Shown here: piece by piece, positions 36,701 through 43,475 of the stretch
How positions within the stretch are numbered: the first letter of the stretch is position 1
Layout: each line of letters begins with the position of its first letter
NCBI RefSeq assembly: GCF_000425305.1
Contig: NZ_AUDE01000025.1
Location: 1 to 64,000 of the forward strand
Direction: 5' to 3'
Origin: Psychroserpens burtonensis DSM 12212
GTDB lineage: Bacteria > Bacteroidota > Bacteroidia > Flavobacteriales > Flavobacteriaceae
Length of the DNA stretch: 64,000 bases
The notes under the pieces: model-generated
Databases searched by the model: none
What the model was told of the DNA's origin: nothing
What the model saw: only the letters and a program-made list of their open reading frames with translations
Position numbers and translations under genes: made by a program

Positions 36701-37499
36701 TAAAAGTGAAGATACTTTTTTAGTAGGTTATGTTTTGTTTGATAAACGAGATGGTTTTGCAGAAGTTGATGTTGTTGAAAATGCGCAAGCCTTATTTCAG
36801 CAGAAAATAGATTCAGGAGAATTAACTGTTCCTAAAGGCATCAGTTATGAATTTACAGGAACTTATGAGAATCAGTTACGAGCAGAGAAAACATTGTCTG
36901 TTGTGGTCCCACTTGCACTAGCCATTATCTTCTTGATACTCTATTTTCAGTTTAAATCTGTAACGACATCGTTAATGGTGTTTACTGGAATTACAGTGGC
37001 ATTTGCAGGAGGTTTTATTATGATTTGGTTATACGGTCAAGATTGGTTTTTCAATTTTAGCTTCTTTGGAGAGAATATGCGCGACCTATTTAATATGAAA
37101 ACCATCAATTTAAGTGTTGCTGTTTGGGTAGGTTTTATAGCCCTATTTGGCATTGCTACAGATGACGGTGTCGTTATGGCAACATACCTCACACAGACAT
37201 TTGAACGAGAAAAACCTTCAGATAAAAAAGGTATTAGAGCGTCAACTTTACAAGCTGCTGAAAAGCGTATTCGTCCGTGTTTAATGACTACAGTAACTAC
37301 TATTCTTGCATTGTTACCTGTATTGACATCCACAGGAAAAGGAAGTGATATTATGATACCTATGGCTATTCCAATATTTGGAGGAATGTTGATTGATATT
37401 ACATCTTACTTTATTGTACCCGTTTTATACAGCTGGAGAGAAGAATTTCGTTTAAAAAAACTAAAAGTTAAAAGTGGAAAACTAAAAGCGACGAACTAA
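33744..37499 (+). CDS. cusA: CusA-type heavy-metal RND efflux pump
   Basis: Inner-membrane proton-driven pump that exports Cu(I)/Ag(I) with an adaptor and outer-membrane channel. At 1251 residues it is about 200 longer than E. coli CusA (1047). Helix 4 has GTMVDVGVILAENM with the proton-relay Asp. Methionine-rich pieces MLQTGMRAPMGIK and LDPAPLSMYENM match the region where CusA binds copper. The extra length is four added hydrophobic helices (about 535-645) plus a polar insertion near residue 750. The last residues (KKLKVKSGKLKATN) are encoded by a repeat also found, inverted, at 37962. Metal choice is inferred from neighbours. Confidence 0.92.
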   Translation: MLNKSIKFLIENKLVAVLLLVLFVGWGTVHAPFNWDTRFLPSDPVAVDAIPDIGENQQIVFTKWDGRSPQDIEDQITYPLTTSLLGIPGVKTIRSSSMFGFSSIYIIFEEDIEFYWSRSRILEKLNSLPSGLLPEGINPALGPDATGLGQIFWYTLEGRDENGNVTGGWDLQELRSIQDYYVKYALSSASGVSEVASIGGYVQEYQVDVDPELMRQYNIGLSQVVKAVKESNKDIGAQTLEINQVEYLVRGLGYVKSVEDIENAVVTSEDFTAIKIKDIAKVSLGPAARRGLLDKEGAEVVGGVVVARYGANPMEVITNVKAKIAGLKGGLPTKVLADGRTSQLTVVPFYDRTELIEETLETLSEALTLEILITILVIIVMVFNLRASLLISGLLPVAILMVFVAMKLCNVDANIVALSGIAIAIGTMVDVGVILAENMIRHLDDEKLRLREDGTAFTINEVIYNATAEVSGAILTAVLTTIISFVPVFTMIGAEGKLFRPLAFTKTMALSASLVIALFIIPPLAAYLFRKTTLKNSFKYIINGALIVAGIVIIISGYWLGIIVIAFGITGLLGILGKLEKNKVNLINIIISSAAIVFLLAEYWRPLGFDRSILVNLVFVAIICFGILGVFSVFRKYYGQLLKWALANKLLFFVIPTTVLISGVLIMNTTGKEFMPSLNEGSFLLMPTSLPHSGVEENKRVLQQLDMAVATIPEIETVVGKAGRTESALDPAPLSMYENMIQYKSEYMRNSDGKRQRYRVNNKGEFELKEGHFITNPNNSENIHLTKVEHSQLIEDSDGEFYRNWRPEINNPDDIWNEIIKVTKLPGVTSAPKLQPIETRLVMLQTGMRAPMGIKVKGQDLKQIEAFGLQLESLLKQAEGVKVEAVFADRIVGKPYLLIDINREKIARYGLSIEDVQSVLKVAIGGMVLTQTVEGRERYGIRVRYPRELRGNPEDIKDIYIPVEKGSPIPLSELATIRYEQGPQVIKSEDTFLVGYVLFDKRDGFAEVDVVENAQALFQQKIDSGELTVPKGISYEFTGTYENQLRAEKTLSVVVPLALAIIFLILYFQFKSVTTSLMVFTGITVAFAGGFIMIWLYGQDWFFNFSFFGENMRDLFNMKTINLSVAVWVGFIALFGIATDDGVVMATYLTQTFEREKPSDKKGIRASTLQAAEKRIRPCLMTTVTTILALLPVLTSTGKGSDIMIPMAIPIFGGMLIDITSYFIVPVLYSWREEFRLKKLKVKSGKLKATN
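37464..37476 (+). repeat. Low-complexity repeat, left copy (coding end of cusA)
   Basis: AAAGTTAAAAGTG. Twelve of its bases (AAGTTAAAAGTG, 37465-37476) recur inverted at 37962-37973. It encodes the LysValLysSer part of the cusA tail. Confidence 0.55.
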
Positions 37500-37511
37500 A
37501 AATTAAATATT

Positions 37512-37862
37512 ATGGGTAAGAATATATTGAGAGATAAAAGTTATGATTTTGCTTTAAAAATTATAAAACTATCGCAAGCTTTGGTTTCTGAAAAGAAAGA
37601 ATATGTTTTGAGCAAAAAATTATTTCGGAGTGCTACTGCTATTGGAGCACTTATTAGAGAAGCAGAATTTGCTCAAAGTAAGGCAGATTTCATACATAAA
37701 AGGAGTGTTTCATTAAAGGAAGCTAATGAAACGTTATACTGGTTAGAATTATTAAAAGATAGTGATTTGATTCCTGTCCCAGAATTTAAAACGCTTCACG
37801 ACCATTGTAAGGAGTTGGTCGCCATGTTAGTGAGCTCAATAAAAACATCAAAAGGTAAATAA
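37512..37862 (+). CDS. Four-helix-bundle protein (23S rRNA intervening-sequence type)
   Basis: A 116-residue helical protein with the marks of the S23/IVS family: SYDFALKIIKLSQALVS, KKLFRSATAIGALIREAE and SLKEANETLYWLELL. Related proteins are encoded in insertions of 23S rRNA genes and, as Avd, in diversity-generating retroelements; stand-alone copies are scattered in Bacteroidota. It lies 12 bases after cusA and 1 base before the TolC-like gene, with no functional link to metal efflux. Related repeats in opposite orientation sit on both sides, suggesting it arrived as a small cassette. Function unknown. Confidence 0.88.
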   Translation: MGKNILRDKSYDFALKIIKLSQALVSEKKEYVLSKKLFRSATAIGALIREAEFAQSKADFIHKRSVSLKEANETLYWLELLKDSDLIPVPEFKTLHDHCKELVAMLVSSIKTSKGK

Positions 37863-37863
37863 C

Positions 37864-39192
37864 ATGAAAACTAAATCGAACATATCGTCCATAAAAAAAC
37901 ACAGATTTTCATTTTTTGCCAATCAATTGGTAAACAAGCGAACTTTATACTTTACACTTTACACTTTTAACTTCAAAAGCGTTTTATTATGTGGGCTCTT
38001 TCTGTTTTCTATAAACATAATAGACGGACAGTCACTAAATGATTTAGTAAACAAAGCTTTGGATAATAATCCTGAAATTAAAAAATTCGAATTGCAGTAT
38101 CGTATTGCTTCCGAAAAAGTGAATGAAGTCAATACGCTTCCCAATACCGAATTTGGGGTAGGCTATTTTGTGAGCGAACCAGAAACACGCACAGGAGCGC
38201 AACGCTTTAAGGTGTCTGCAAAACAAATGTTACCTTGGTTTGGTAACATTACAGCAAGAGAGAACTATGCAAGTGCTTTGGCGGATGCTAAATATGAAGA
38301 TATTGTTATTGCTAAACGAAAACTAATCGCTTCGGTTTCTCAATCCTACTACACTCTTTATGCAAACACTGCAAAACAAGACGTGTTAACAGAAAACATT
38401 AAACTATTGGAGACTTATGAAATATTAGCGTTAACCTCTGTTGAGGTTGGTAAAGCTTCAGCGGTAGATGTGTTGCGATTACAAATGCGTCAAAATGAAA
38501 TGCAACAATTATTTGGTGTTTTGAGCCAACAATTTCTTGCAGAACAAACTAATTTTAATATGCTCTTAAATCGTGATAAAGCTATTAATGTTAATGTTAT
38601 TAATGAATTGAATTTACCTTCCGAAGATTTTGAAATTACTACTGAGAATTTAGCACTACATCCTGAATTGTTGAAATATGATAAGCTTTATTATTCAGTT
38701 GAACAGTCAGAATTATTAAACCAAAAAGAAAGCAGTCCCATGATTGGTTTTGGATTAGACTATATCAATGTAGAGAACCGTCCAAATATGAATTTTAGTG
38801 ATAATGGAAAAGATATTATTATGCCAACGGTATCGGTATCAATTCCAATATTCAACAAGACATATAAATCACAAACCAAGCAAAATGAATTACAGCAAAA
38901 GGAGGTTTTAGCTCAAAAACAATACCGTTTAAACACATTAGAAACGCTTTTAGACAAAGCAATAAACGATAGGATTTCTTCAAGAATAAGTCATAAAACC
39001 CAAGCTAAAAATTTAAGACAAGCTAAAAATGCAGAAGATATTTTAATTAAAAGCTATGAAACAGGAACGATTGATTTTAATGATGTTTTAGATATTCAAG
39101 AATTGCAGTTAAAGTTCCAAATGAATCAAATAGAATCTGTAAAAACCTATTATGTGCAAACAACAATTATTAATTATTTAACACAGCAATAA
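37864..39192 (+). CDS. TolC-like outer-membrane efflux protein
   Basis: A 442-residue outer-membrane factor with two repeated long helical units (about 60-240 and 255-440). It should form the exit channel for the CusA pump. The hydrophobic signal segment (SVLLCGLFLFSI) begins only near residue 40; the preceding residues come partly from the same low-complexity repeat that ends cusA. The native start may have been displaced by the event that placed the four-helix gene upstream. The best available starts are the ATG used here or an in-frame TTG at 37927. Stop and the next ATG overlap by one base. Confidence 0.9.
   Translation: MKTKSNISSIKKHRFSFFANQLVNKRTLYFTLYTFNFKSVLLCGLFLFSINIIDGQSLNDLVNKALDNNPEIKKFELQYRIASEKVNEVNTLPNTEFGVGYFVSEPETRTGAQRFKVSAKQMLPWFGNITARENYASALADAKYEDIVIAKRKLIASVSQSYYTLYANTAKQDVLTENIKLLETYEILALTSVEVGKASAVDVLRLQMRQNEMQQLFGVLSQQFLAEQTNFNMLLNRDKAINVNVINELNLPSEDFEITTENLALHPELLKYDKLYYSVEQSELLNQKESSPMIGFGLDYINVENRPNMNFSDNGKDIIMPTVSVSIPIFNKTYKSQTKQNELQQKEVLAQKQYRLNTLETLLDKAINDRISSRISHKTQAKNLRQAKNAEDILIKSYETGTIDFNDVLDIQELQLKFQMNQIESVKTYYVQTTIINYLTQQ
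37962..37973 (-). repeat. Low-complexity repeat, right copy (inverted)
   Basis: CACTTTTAACTT on the plus strand, the exact reverse complement of 37465-37476. It forms the end of a longer related stretch (37941-37973) rich in ACTTTAC units, all within the N-terminal extension of the TolC-like gene. Confidence 0.55.
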
Positions 39193-39749
39193 TGAAACAT
39201 ACATTAATTGTAAAGAATATGGTTTGTAATCGTTGTAAATCGATTATTGAGCAACATCTAAATAATGAAGGGTTTCAAGTAGAATCTATTGAACTTGGGA
39301 AAGTAGTTGTGCAAGGCAAGGAAAAGAATGATTTGATAAAACTTGAAGAAATATTAAAAAACCAAGGTTTTGAACTTATTAAGGAATTATCAGAAGTATT
39401 AATTGAAAAAATTAAAATAACAATGATAGAAATGCTAGAAAATAATAATTCTGAAAATGTACTTTCAGAATTACCTATAGAATTGGGAAAGAACTACTCT
39501 GTATTAAGTAGAATCTTTAGTAAATCTGAAGGGATGACACTTGAAAAATATCTAATTAATTTAAAAATCGAAAAAGTAAAAGAGAATATTCAATTGAAGC
39601 AGTTAAACTTTTCAGAAATAGCTTACAGTCTTAATTATAATAATAGTAGTCATTTAGCCAAGCAGTTTAAATCTATAACAGGTATTTCTATGTCACAATA
39701 CAGAAAGTTACAAGATTGGAATAGAAAAGAATTAGACAAAATTGTATAA
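39192..39749 (+). CDS. HMA-AraC fusion transcriptional regulator, probable copper sensor
   Basis: A 185-residue protein in two parts. Residues 1-67 look like a ferredoxin-fold heavy-metal-associated domain: TLIVKNMVCNRCK with Cys12 and Cys15 spaced CxxC, as in copper chaperones, and a final GFELIKEL. Residues about 90-172 are an AraC-type double helix-turn-helix (YSVLSRIFSKSEGMTLEKY, then FSEIAYSLNYNNSSHLAKQF). No ligand-binding cupin is present. Metal binding to the HMA part could directly alter DNA binding. Its position between the efflux channel and copA supports control of this cluster. The domain reading is strong; sensing and targets are inferred. Confidence 0.88.
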   Translation: MKHTLIVKNMVCNRCKSIIEQHLNNEGFQVESIELGKVVVQGKEKNDLIKLEEILKNQGFELIKELSEVLIEKIKITMIEMLENNNSENVLSELPIELGKNYSVLSRIFSKSEGMTLEKYLINLKIEKVKENIQLKQLNFSEIAYSLNYNNSSHLAKQFKSITGISMSQYRKLQDWNRKELDKIV

Positions 39750-39826
39750 AAAATAATCATAATTATAAAAATCACATTAACAATGTAAATGTAGTTTTGT
39801 ATTAATTCTAAAATTGTATAAAAAAT
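39738..39826 (+). repeat. 17-base direct repeats bracketing the araC-copA gap
   Basis: AAAATTGTATAAAAAAT occurs at 39738-39754 (over the regulator's stop codon) and at 39810-39826 (into the copA start codon), identical over 17 bases and 72 bases apart, with the copA -7 element between. They could be sites for the adjacent regulator or a small duplication. Confidence 0.6.
39792..39799 (+). promoter_or_regulatory. -7 element upstream of copA
   Basis: TAGTTTTG fits TAnnTTTG, 25 bases before the copA ATG, between the two 17-base repeats. No TTG at the usual distance, as would be expected for a promoter that depends on an activator. Confidence 0.5.
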
Positions 39827-42326
39827 GAAACATACCTATCACATACATGGAATGACTTGTAACGGTTGTCGCGGCCACGTTGAAGAAATACTTTCAAAAG
39901 TAGGAGGTGTTTCAAAAGCTTCAGTTGATTTAGAAAAGGCAGAAGCTTATATTGAAATGAAATCACATATTCCAATAGAAAACTTTCAAAAAGTCCTAAA
40001 AAACGATGGCGATAGTTACAGTATTCATAAATCAGGAGAACACCATCATACTAAAGTAGAAAAAGAAGAACAACCAAAAGGGAATGGCACAGGCACATTT
40101 TATTGTCCGATGCATTGTGAAGGCGATACAACTTATGATAAGCATAGAGATTGTCCTGTTTGCGGAATGGATTTAGTTGAGGAGCAAAATCTATCAAGTA
40201 TTACAGTAGGACAATGGACGTGCCCAATGCATCCAGAAGTCATAAAAGATGAAGCAAGTTCTTGTCCTATATGTGGAATGGATTTAGTGCCAATGCAACC
40301 AGACAGTTCAGCAGAAGAGAAAACCTATGAAAGGTTATTAAAGAAATTTTGGATAGCAGGGGCGTTTACATTGCCGGTTTTTTTAATAGCCATGAGTGAA
40401 ATGTTCACTAACAATCCGTTATATGAGGTGATGGAGCAAAAACAATGGAATTGGATTCAGTTTGCGCTATCTATTCCCGTGGTGTTTTACGCGACTTGGA
40501 TGTTCTTTGAACGTGCGTACAGAAGTATAAAAACTTGGAATCTCAATATGTTTACACTTATAGGTATTGGTGCAGGTGTGGCTTGGGTGTTTAGTGTTTT
40601 CGGAATGCTATTACCTGATTTTTTTCCAGTTCAATTTAAAACTGAATCTGGTGCAGTTCACGTGTATTTTGAAGCAGCAACCGTGATTTTGACTCTTGTA
40701 TTGATGGGACAGCTTTTAGAGGCACGTGCGCACAGCAAAACCAATTCCGCAGTAAAAGAGTTATTAAAATTAGCACCTAACAAAGCTACTAAGATGTTAG
40801 ATGGTGAAGAAATTGAGGTATCCATCGATAAGATAGAATTGAATGATATCCTAAAAATAAAACCAGGGGATAAAATTCCTGTAGATGGTGCAATTTCAGA
40901 AGGTGAAACAACCATTGATGAATCTATGATTACTGGAGAGCCTATTCCTGTCAATAAAGTAGAAGGAGATAAAGTGAGTAGCGGAACCATAAATGGCAAT
41001 CAATCCTTCCTAATGGAGGCCGAGAAGGTTGGAAGTGATACCTTACTTTCTCAAATAATACAGATGGTGAATGATGCCAGCAGAAGTCGCGCGCCAATCC
41101 AAAATTTAGCCGATAAAGTTTCGGGTTATTTTGTTCCTGTCGTTGTCATTATTTCACTTATAACTTTCGTGATTTGGGCAATTTGGGGACCAGAACCATC
41201 TTATGTTTATGCATTGGTGAATGCAATCGCTGTATTAATAATTGCCTGTCCTTGTGCCTTAGGTTTAGCAACGCCAATGTCCGTAATGGTTGGTGTTGGA
41301 AAAGGAGCGCAGAATGGTGTATTAATTAAAAATGCCGAAGCGCTAGAAAAAATGGATAAGGTAACAACACTTATTATAGATAAAACAGGAACGATTACCG
41401 AAGGGAAACCAACAGTTGATACTATAGGTGCATTCCAAAAAAACTATAGCGATAGTGATATCCTACAATACATAGCATCCCTAAATAGTAATAGTGAACA
41501 TCCGTTAGCTGAAGCTACCGTGAAATATGGTAAAGAAAATAATGTGGAAATTTTAAAAACTGAAAACTTTAGCGCGGTTACCGGTAAAGGGGTAGAAGGT
41601 ACAATTAATGGTAAAAAACTAGCTTTAGGAAATCCTAAAATGATGGAATATGCAAAATCTGATATATTATCAGAAATGGAAGAAAAAGCATTATTCTTTC
41701 AAAAACAAGGTAAAACGGTTTCCTATTTTTCTATAGATAGAAAAATAGAAGGTTATGTGGTTATTGGAGACAAAATCAAGGAGTCTAGCGCTAAAGCTAT
41801 TAAAGAATTACAAGATAAGGGTATCGATATCATTATGCTAACTGGTGATAATTATAACACAGCACAAGCGGTAGCATCTGAATTGAATCTAACCGATTTC
41901 AAAGCAAGTATGTTACCTGGGGATAAATTGAAAGAAGTTGAAAAATTACAGGCACAAGGAAAAGTTGTAGCCATGGCAGGTGACGGCATTAATGATGCGC
42001 CAGCACTGGCAAAAAGCGATGTTGGTATTGCCATGGGTACAGGGACTGATGTCGCCATTGAAAGCGCCATGATCACCCTAATAAAAGGTGACTTACACGG
42101 TATAGTTAAGGCACATAACTTGGGGCATAAAGTGATGCAGAATATTAAACAAAATTTGTTTTTTGCATTGGTTTACAATACGCTCGGTGTTCCCATTGCA
42201 GCTGGTGTTTTGTTTCCGTTTTTTGGGATCTTATTGTCACCTATGATTGCTGCACTAGCTATGAGTTTTAGTTCAGTTTCTGTAATTGCCAATGCACTTC
42301 GATTACGAACACAGTCTATTAACTAA
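39825..42326 (+). CDS. copA: Copper-exporting P1B-type ATPase CopA
   Basis: Pumps Cu(I) from cytoplasm to periplasm using ATP. 833 residues: an N-terminal HMA domain with MTCNGC (Cys12 and Cys15), two HMBD zinc-hook-like units (about 88-115 and 127-152; YCPMHC, CPVCGMDLV and TCPMHPE, CPICGMDLV), eight transmembrane helices with the CPC metal site (475-477), phosphorylation motif DKTGT at 519-523, SEHPLA with His559-Pro560, and GDGIND at 719-724. The CPC and HP motifs fit Cu(I). Has its own -7 element just after the HMA-AraC gene. Confidence 0.96.
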   Translation: MKHTYHIHGMTCNGCRGHVEEILSKVGGVSKASVDLEKAEAYIEMKSHIPIENFQKVLKNDGDSYSIHKSGEHHHTKVEKEEQPKGNGTGTFYCPMHCEGDTTYDKHRDCPVCGMDLVEEQNLSSITVGQWTCPMHPEVIKDEASSCPICGMDLVPMQPDSSAEEKTYERLLKKFWIAGAFTLPVFLIAMSEMFTNNPLYEVMEQKQWNWIQFALSIPVVFYATWMFFERAYRSIKTWNLNMFTLIGIGAGVAWVFSVFGMLLPDFFPVQFKTESGAVHVYFEAATVILTLVLMGQLLEARAHSKTNSAVKELLKLAPNKATKMLDGEEIEVSIDKIELNDILKIKPGDKIPVDGAISEGETTIDESMITGEPIPVNKVEGDKVSSGTINGNQSFLMEAEKVGSDTLLSQIIQMVNDASRSRAPIQNLADKVSGYFVPVVVIISLITFVIWAIWGPEPSYVYALVNAIAVLIIACPCALGLATPMSVMVGVGKGAQNGVLIKNAEALEKMDKVTTLIIDKTGTITEGKPTVDTIGAFQKNYSDSDILQYIASLNSNSEHPLAEATVKYGKENNVEILKTENFSAVTGKGVEGTINGKKLALGNPKMMEYAKSDILSEMEEKALFFQKQGKTVSYFSIDRKIEGYVVIGDKIKESSAKAIKELQDKGIDIIMLTGDNYNTAQAVASELNLTDFKASMLPGDKLKEVEKLQAQGKVVAMAGDGINDAPALAKSDVGIAMGTGTDVAIESAMITLIKGDLHGIVKAHNLGHKVMQNIKQNLFFALVYNTLGVPIAAGVLFPFFGILLSPMIAALAMSFSSVSVIANALRLRTQSIN

Positions 42327-42336
42327 TTAATGAAAT

Positions 42337-42927
42337 ATGATGAAAAACACAATTTTAACTTTATGTATCATGGTTCTGATATCCTGTAAAGACAATAGAA
42401 AAGAAGTTCAAGATACAATACTTCTAACTGAGGCTGAACAAAGCGGGACAATTTCAGAATCAGAGAAAAAGAAGCCATTAAGCCCTCATACATCAACGAT
42501 GGTGATGATTGGTGATGCCCATATTCATATAGATTATTCGTCACCAGGAGTAAGAGATCGCATCATATTTGGTGGATTGGTGGGTTATAATATCGTGTGG
42601 CAAGCTGGAGCGCATAATGCCACTTGGATTGAAACTAACAAAGATTTAATTTTTGCAGGGGAAGTATTACCAGCAGGTAAATATGGCTTTTTTACGATTC
42701 CTTCAAAAGGCGATTGGACAGTAATGATTAATAAAAATTGGGATCAACATGGCAAAGATCACTATGATGAGAAAGACGATATGATTCGTTTTAAAGTAAC
42801 TCCTACCATTTCTGAAGATATTCAAGAACATCTCGAATATAAAATCACTAAGATTAGTGATAAATTAGGAGTGATAAGTATGCATTGGGAAAAGGTCAAA
42901 ATTGAATTACCGTTTACGATTAAGTAA
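42337..42927 (+). CDS. DUF2911 lipoprotein
   Basis: 196 residues. The lipobox VLISC ends near residue 16, so the protein is probably a periplasm-facing lipoprotein. The DUF2911 domain (about 50-195) has DAHIHIDYSSPGVRDR, GAHNATWIET, PAGKYGFFTIP and WTVMINKNWDQHG. His residues in the first and last motifs could bind metal. The function of DUF2911 is unknown; location 10 bases after copA suggests a metal-stress role here. Confidence 0.85.
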   Translation: MMKNTILTLCIMVLISCKDNRKEVQDTILLTEAEQSGTISESEKKKPLSPHTSTMVMIGDAHIHIDYSSPGVRDRIIFGGLVGYNIVWQAGAHNATWIETNKDLIFAGEVLPAGKYGFFTIPSKGDWTVMINKNWDQHGKDHYDEKDDMIRFKVTPTISEDIQEHLEYKITKISDKLGVISMHWEKVKIELPFTIK

Positions 42928-42983
42928 TTAGAGAAACTTCTTAATGTTGCCTAGATAATTATTAATATAAAAACTATGAAATC

Positions 42984-43475
42984 ATGAATTCAGAAGAACA
43001 CATGAATAATAAAGAAGGAATGAGCAATTACAAAACATTTTTTTTAATGTTAGGATTGTCATTTTTTGCAATGTACATCACCATGTATTTAAACACCTAT
43101 GCTATAGATCATCTCTATTTTAGCTTAACACGTTTCTATATGGTCTGTTTAGGGATTTCAACTATGGCAGTTATTATGCTGTTATTTATGCTGAAAATGT
43201 ATAAAAACAAAAATAAAAATTTGGCTATACTCACTGGAAGCTTTGTGCTATTTGTTAGTGCATTAGGATTGGTTAGAGCACAAACACCAATTATTGGTGA
43301 CGTACTTTGGTTGAAAGGAATGATTCCTCATCACTCGATAGCGATATTAACGAGTGAACGTGCAGATATTCAAGATTTCGAGGTCAAACAACTTGCAGAA
43401 GATATTATTAAAGCGCAGCGAAAGGAAATAGAAGAAATGAAGGGAATGATAAAACGTTTAGAAAATGAAAAATAA
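42984..43475 (+). CDS. DUF305 membrane protein
   Basis: 163 residues with three hydrophobic helices (about 18-38, 48-68, 78-95), then a DUF305 core with KGMIPHHSIAILTSERADI and a helical end. The MxxHH pattern in DUF305 is thought to bind copper, and such proteins recur in copper operons. Overlaps the adaptor gene by 11 bases. Confidence 0.85.
   Translation: MNSEEHMNNKEGMSNYKTFFLMLGLSFFAMYITMYLNTYAIDHLYFSLTRFYMVCLGISTMAVIMLLFMLKMYKNKNKNLAILTGSFVLFVSALGLVRAQTPIIGDVLWLKGMIPHHSIAILTSERADIQDFEVKQLAEDIIKAQRKEIEEMKGMIKRLENEK

Noticed and set aside
37512-37862. Possible diversity-generating retroelement because the protein resembles Avd
   Set aside because: No reverse transcriptase, template repeat or variable target gene is present nearby.
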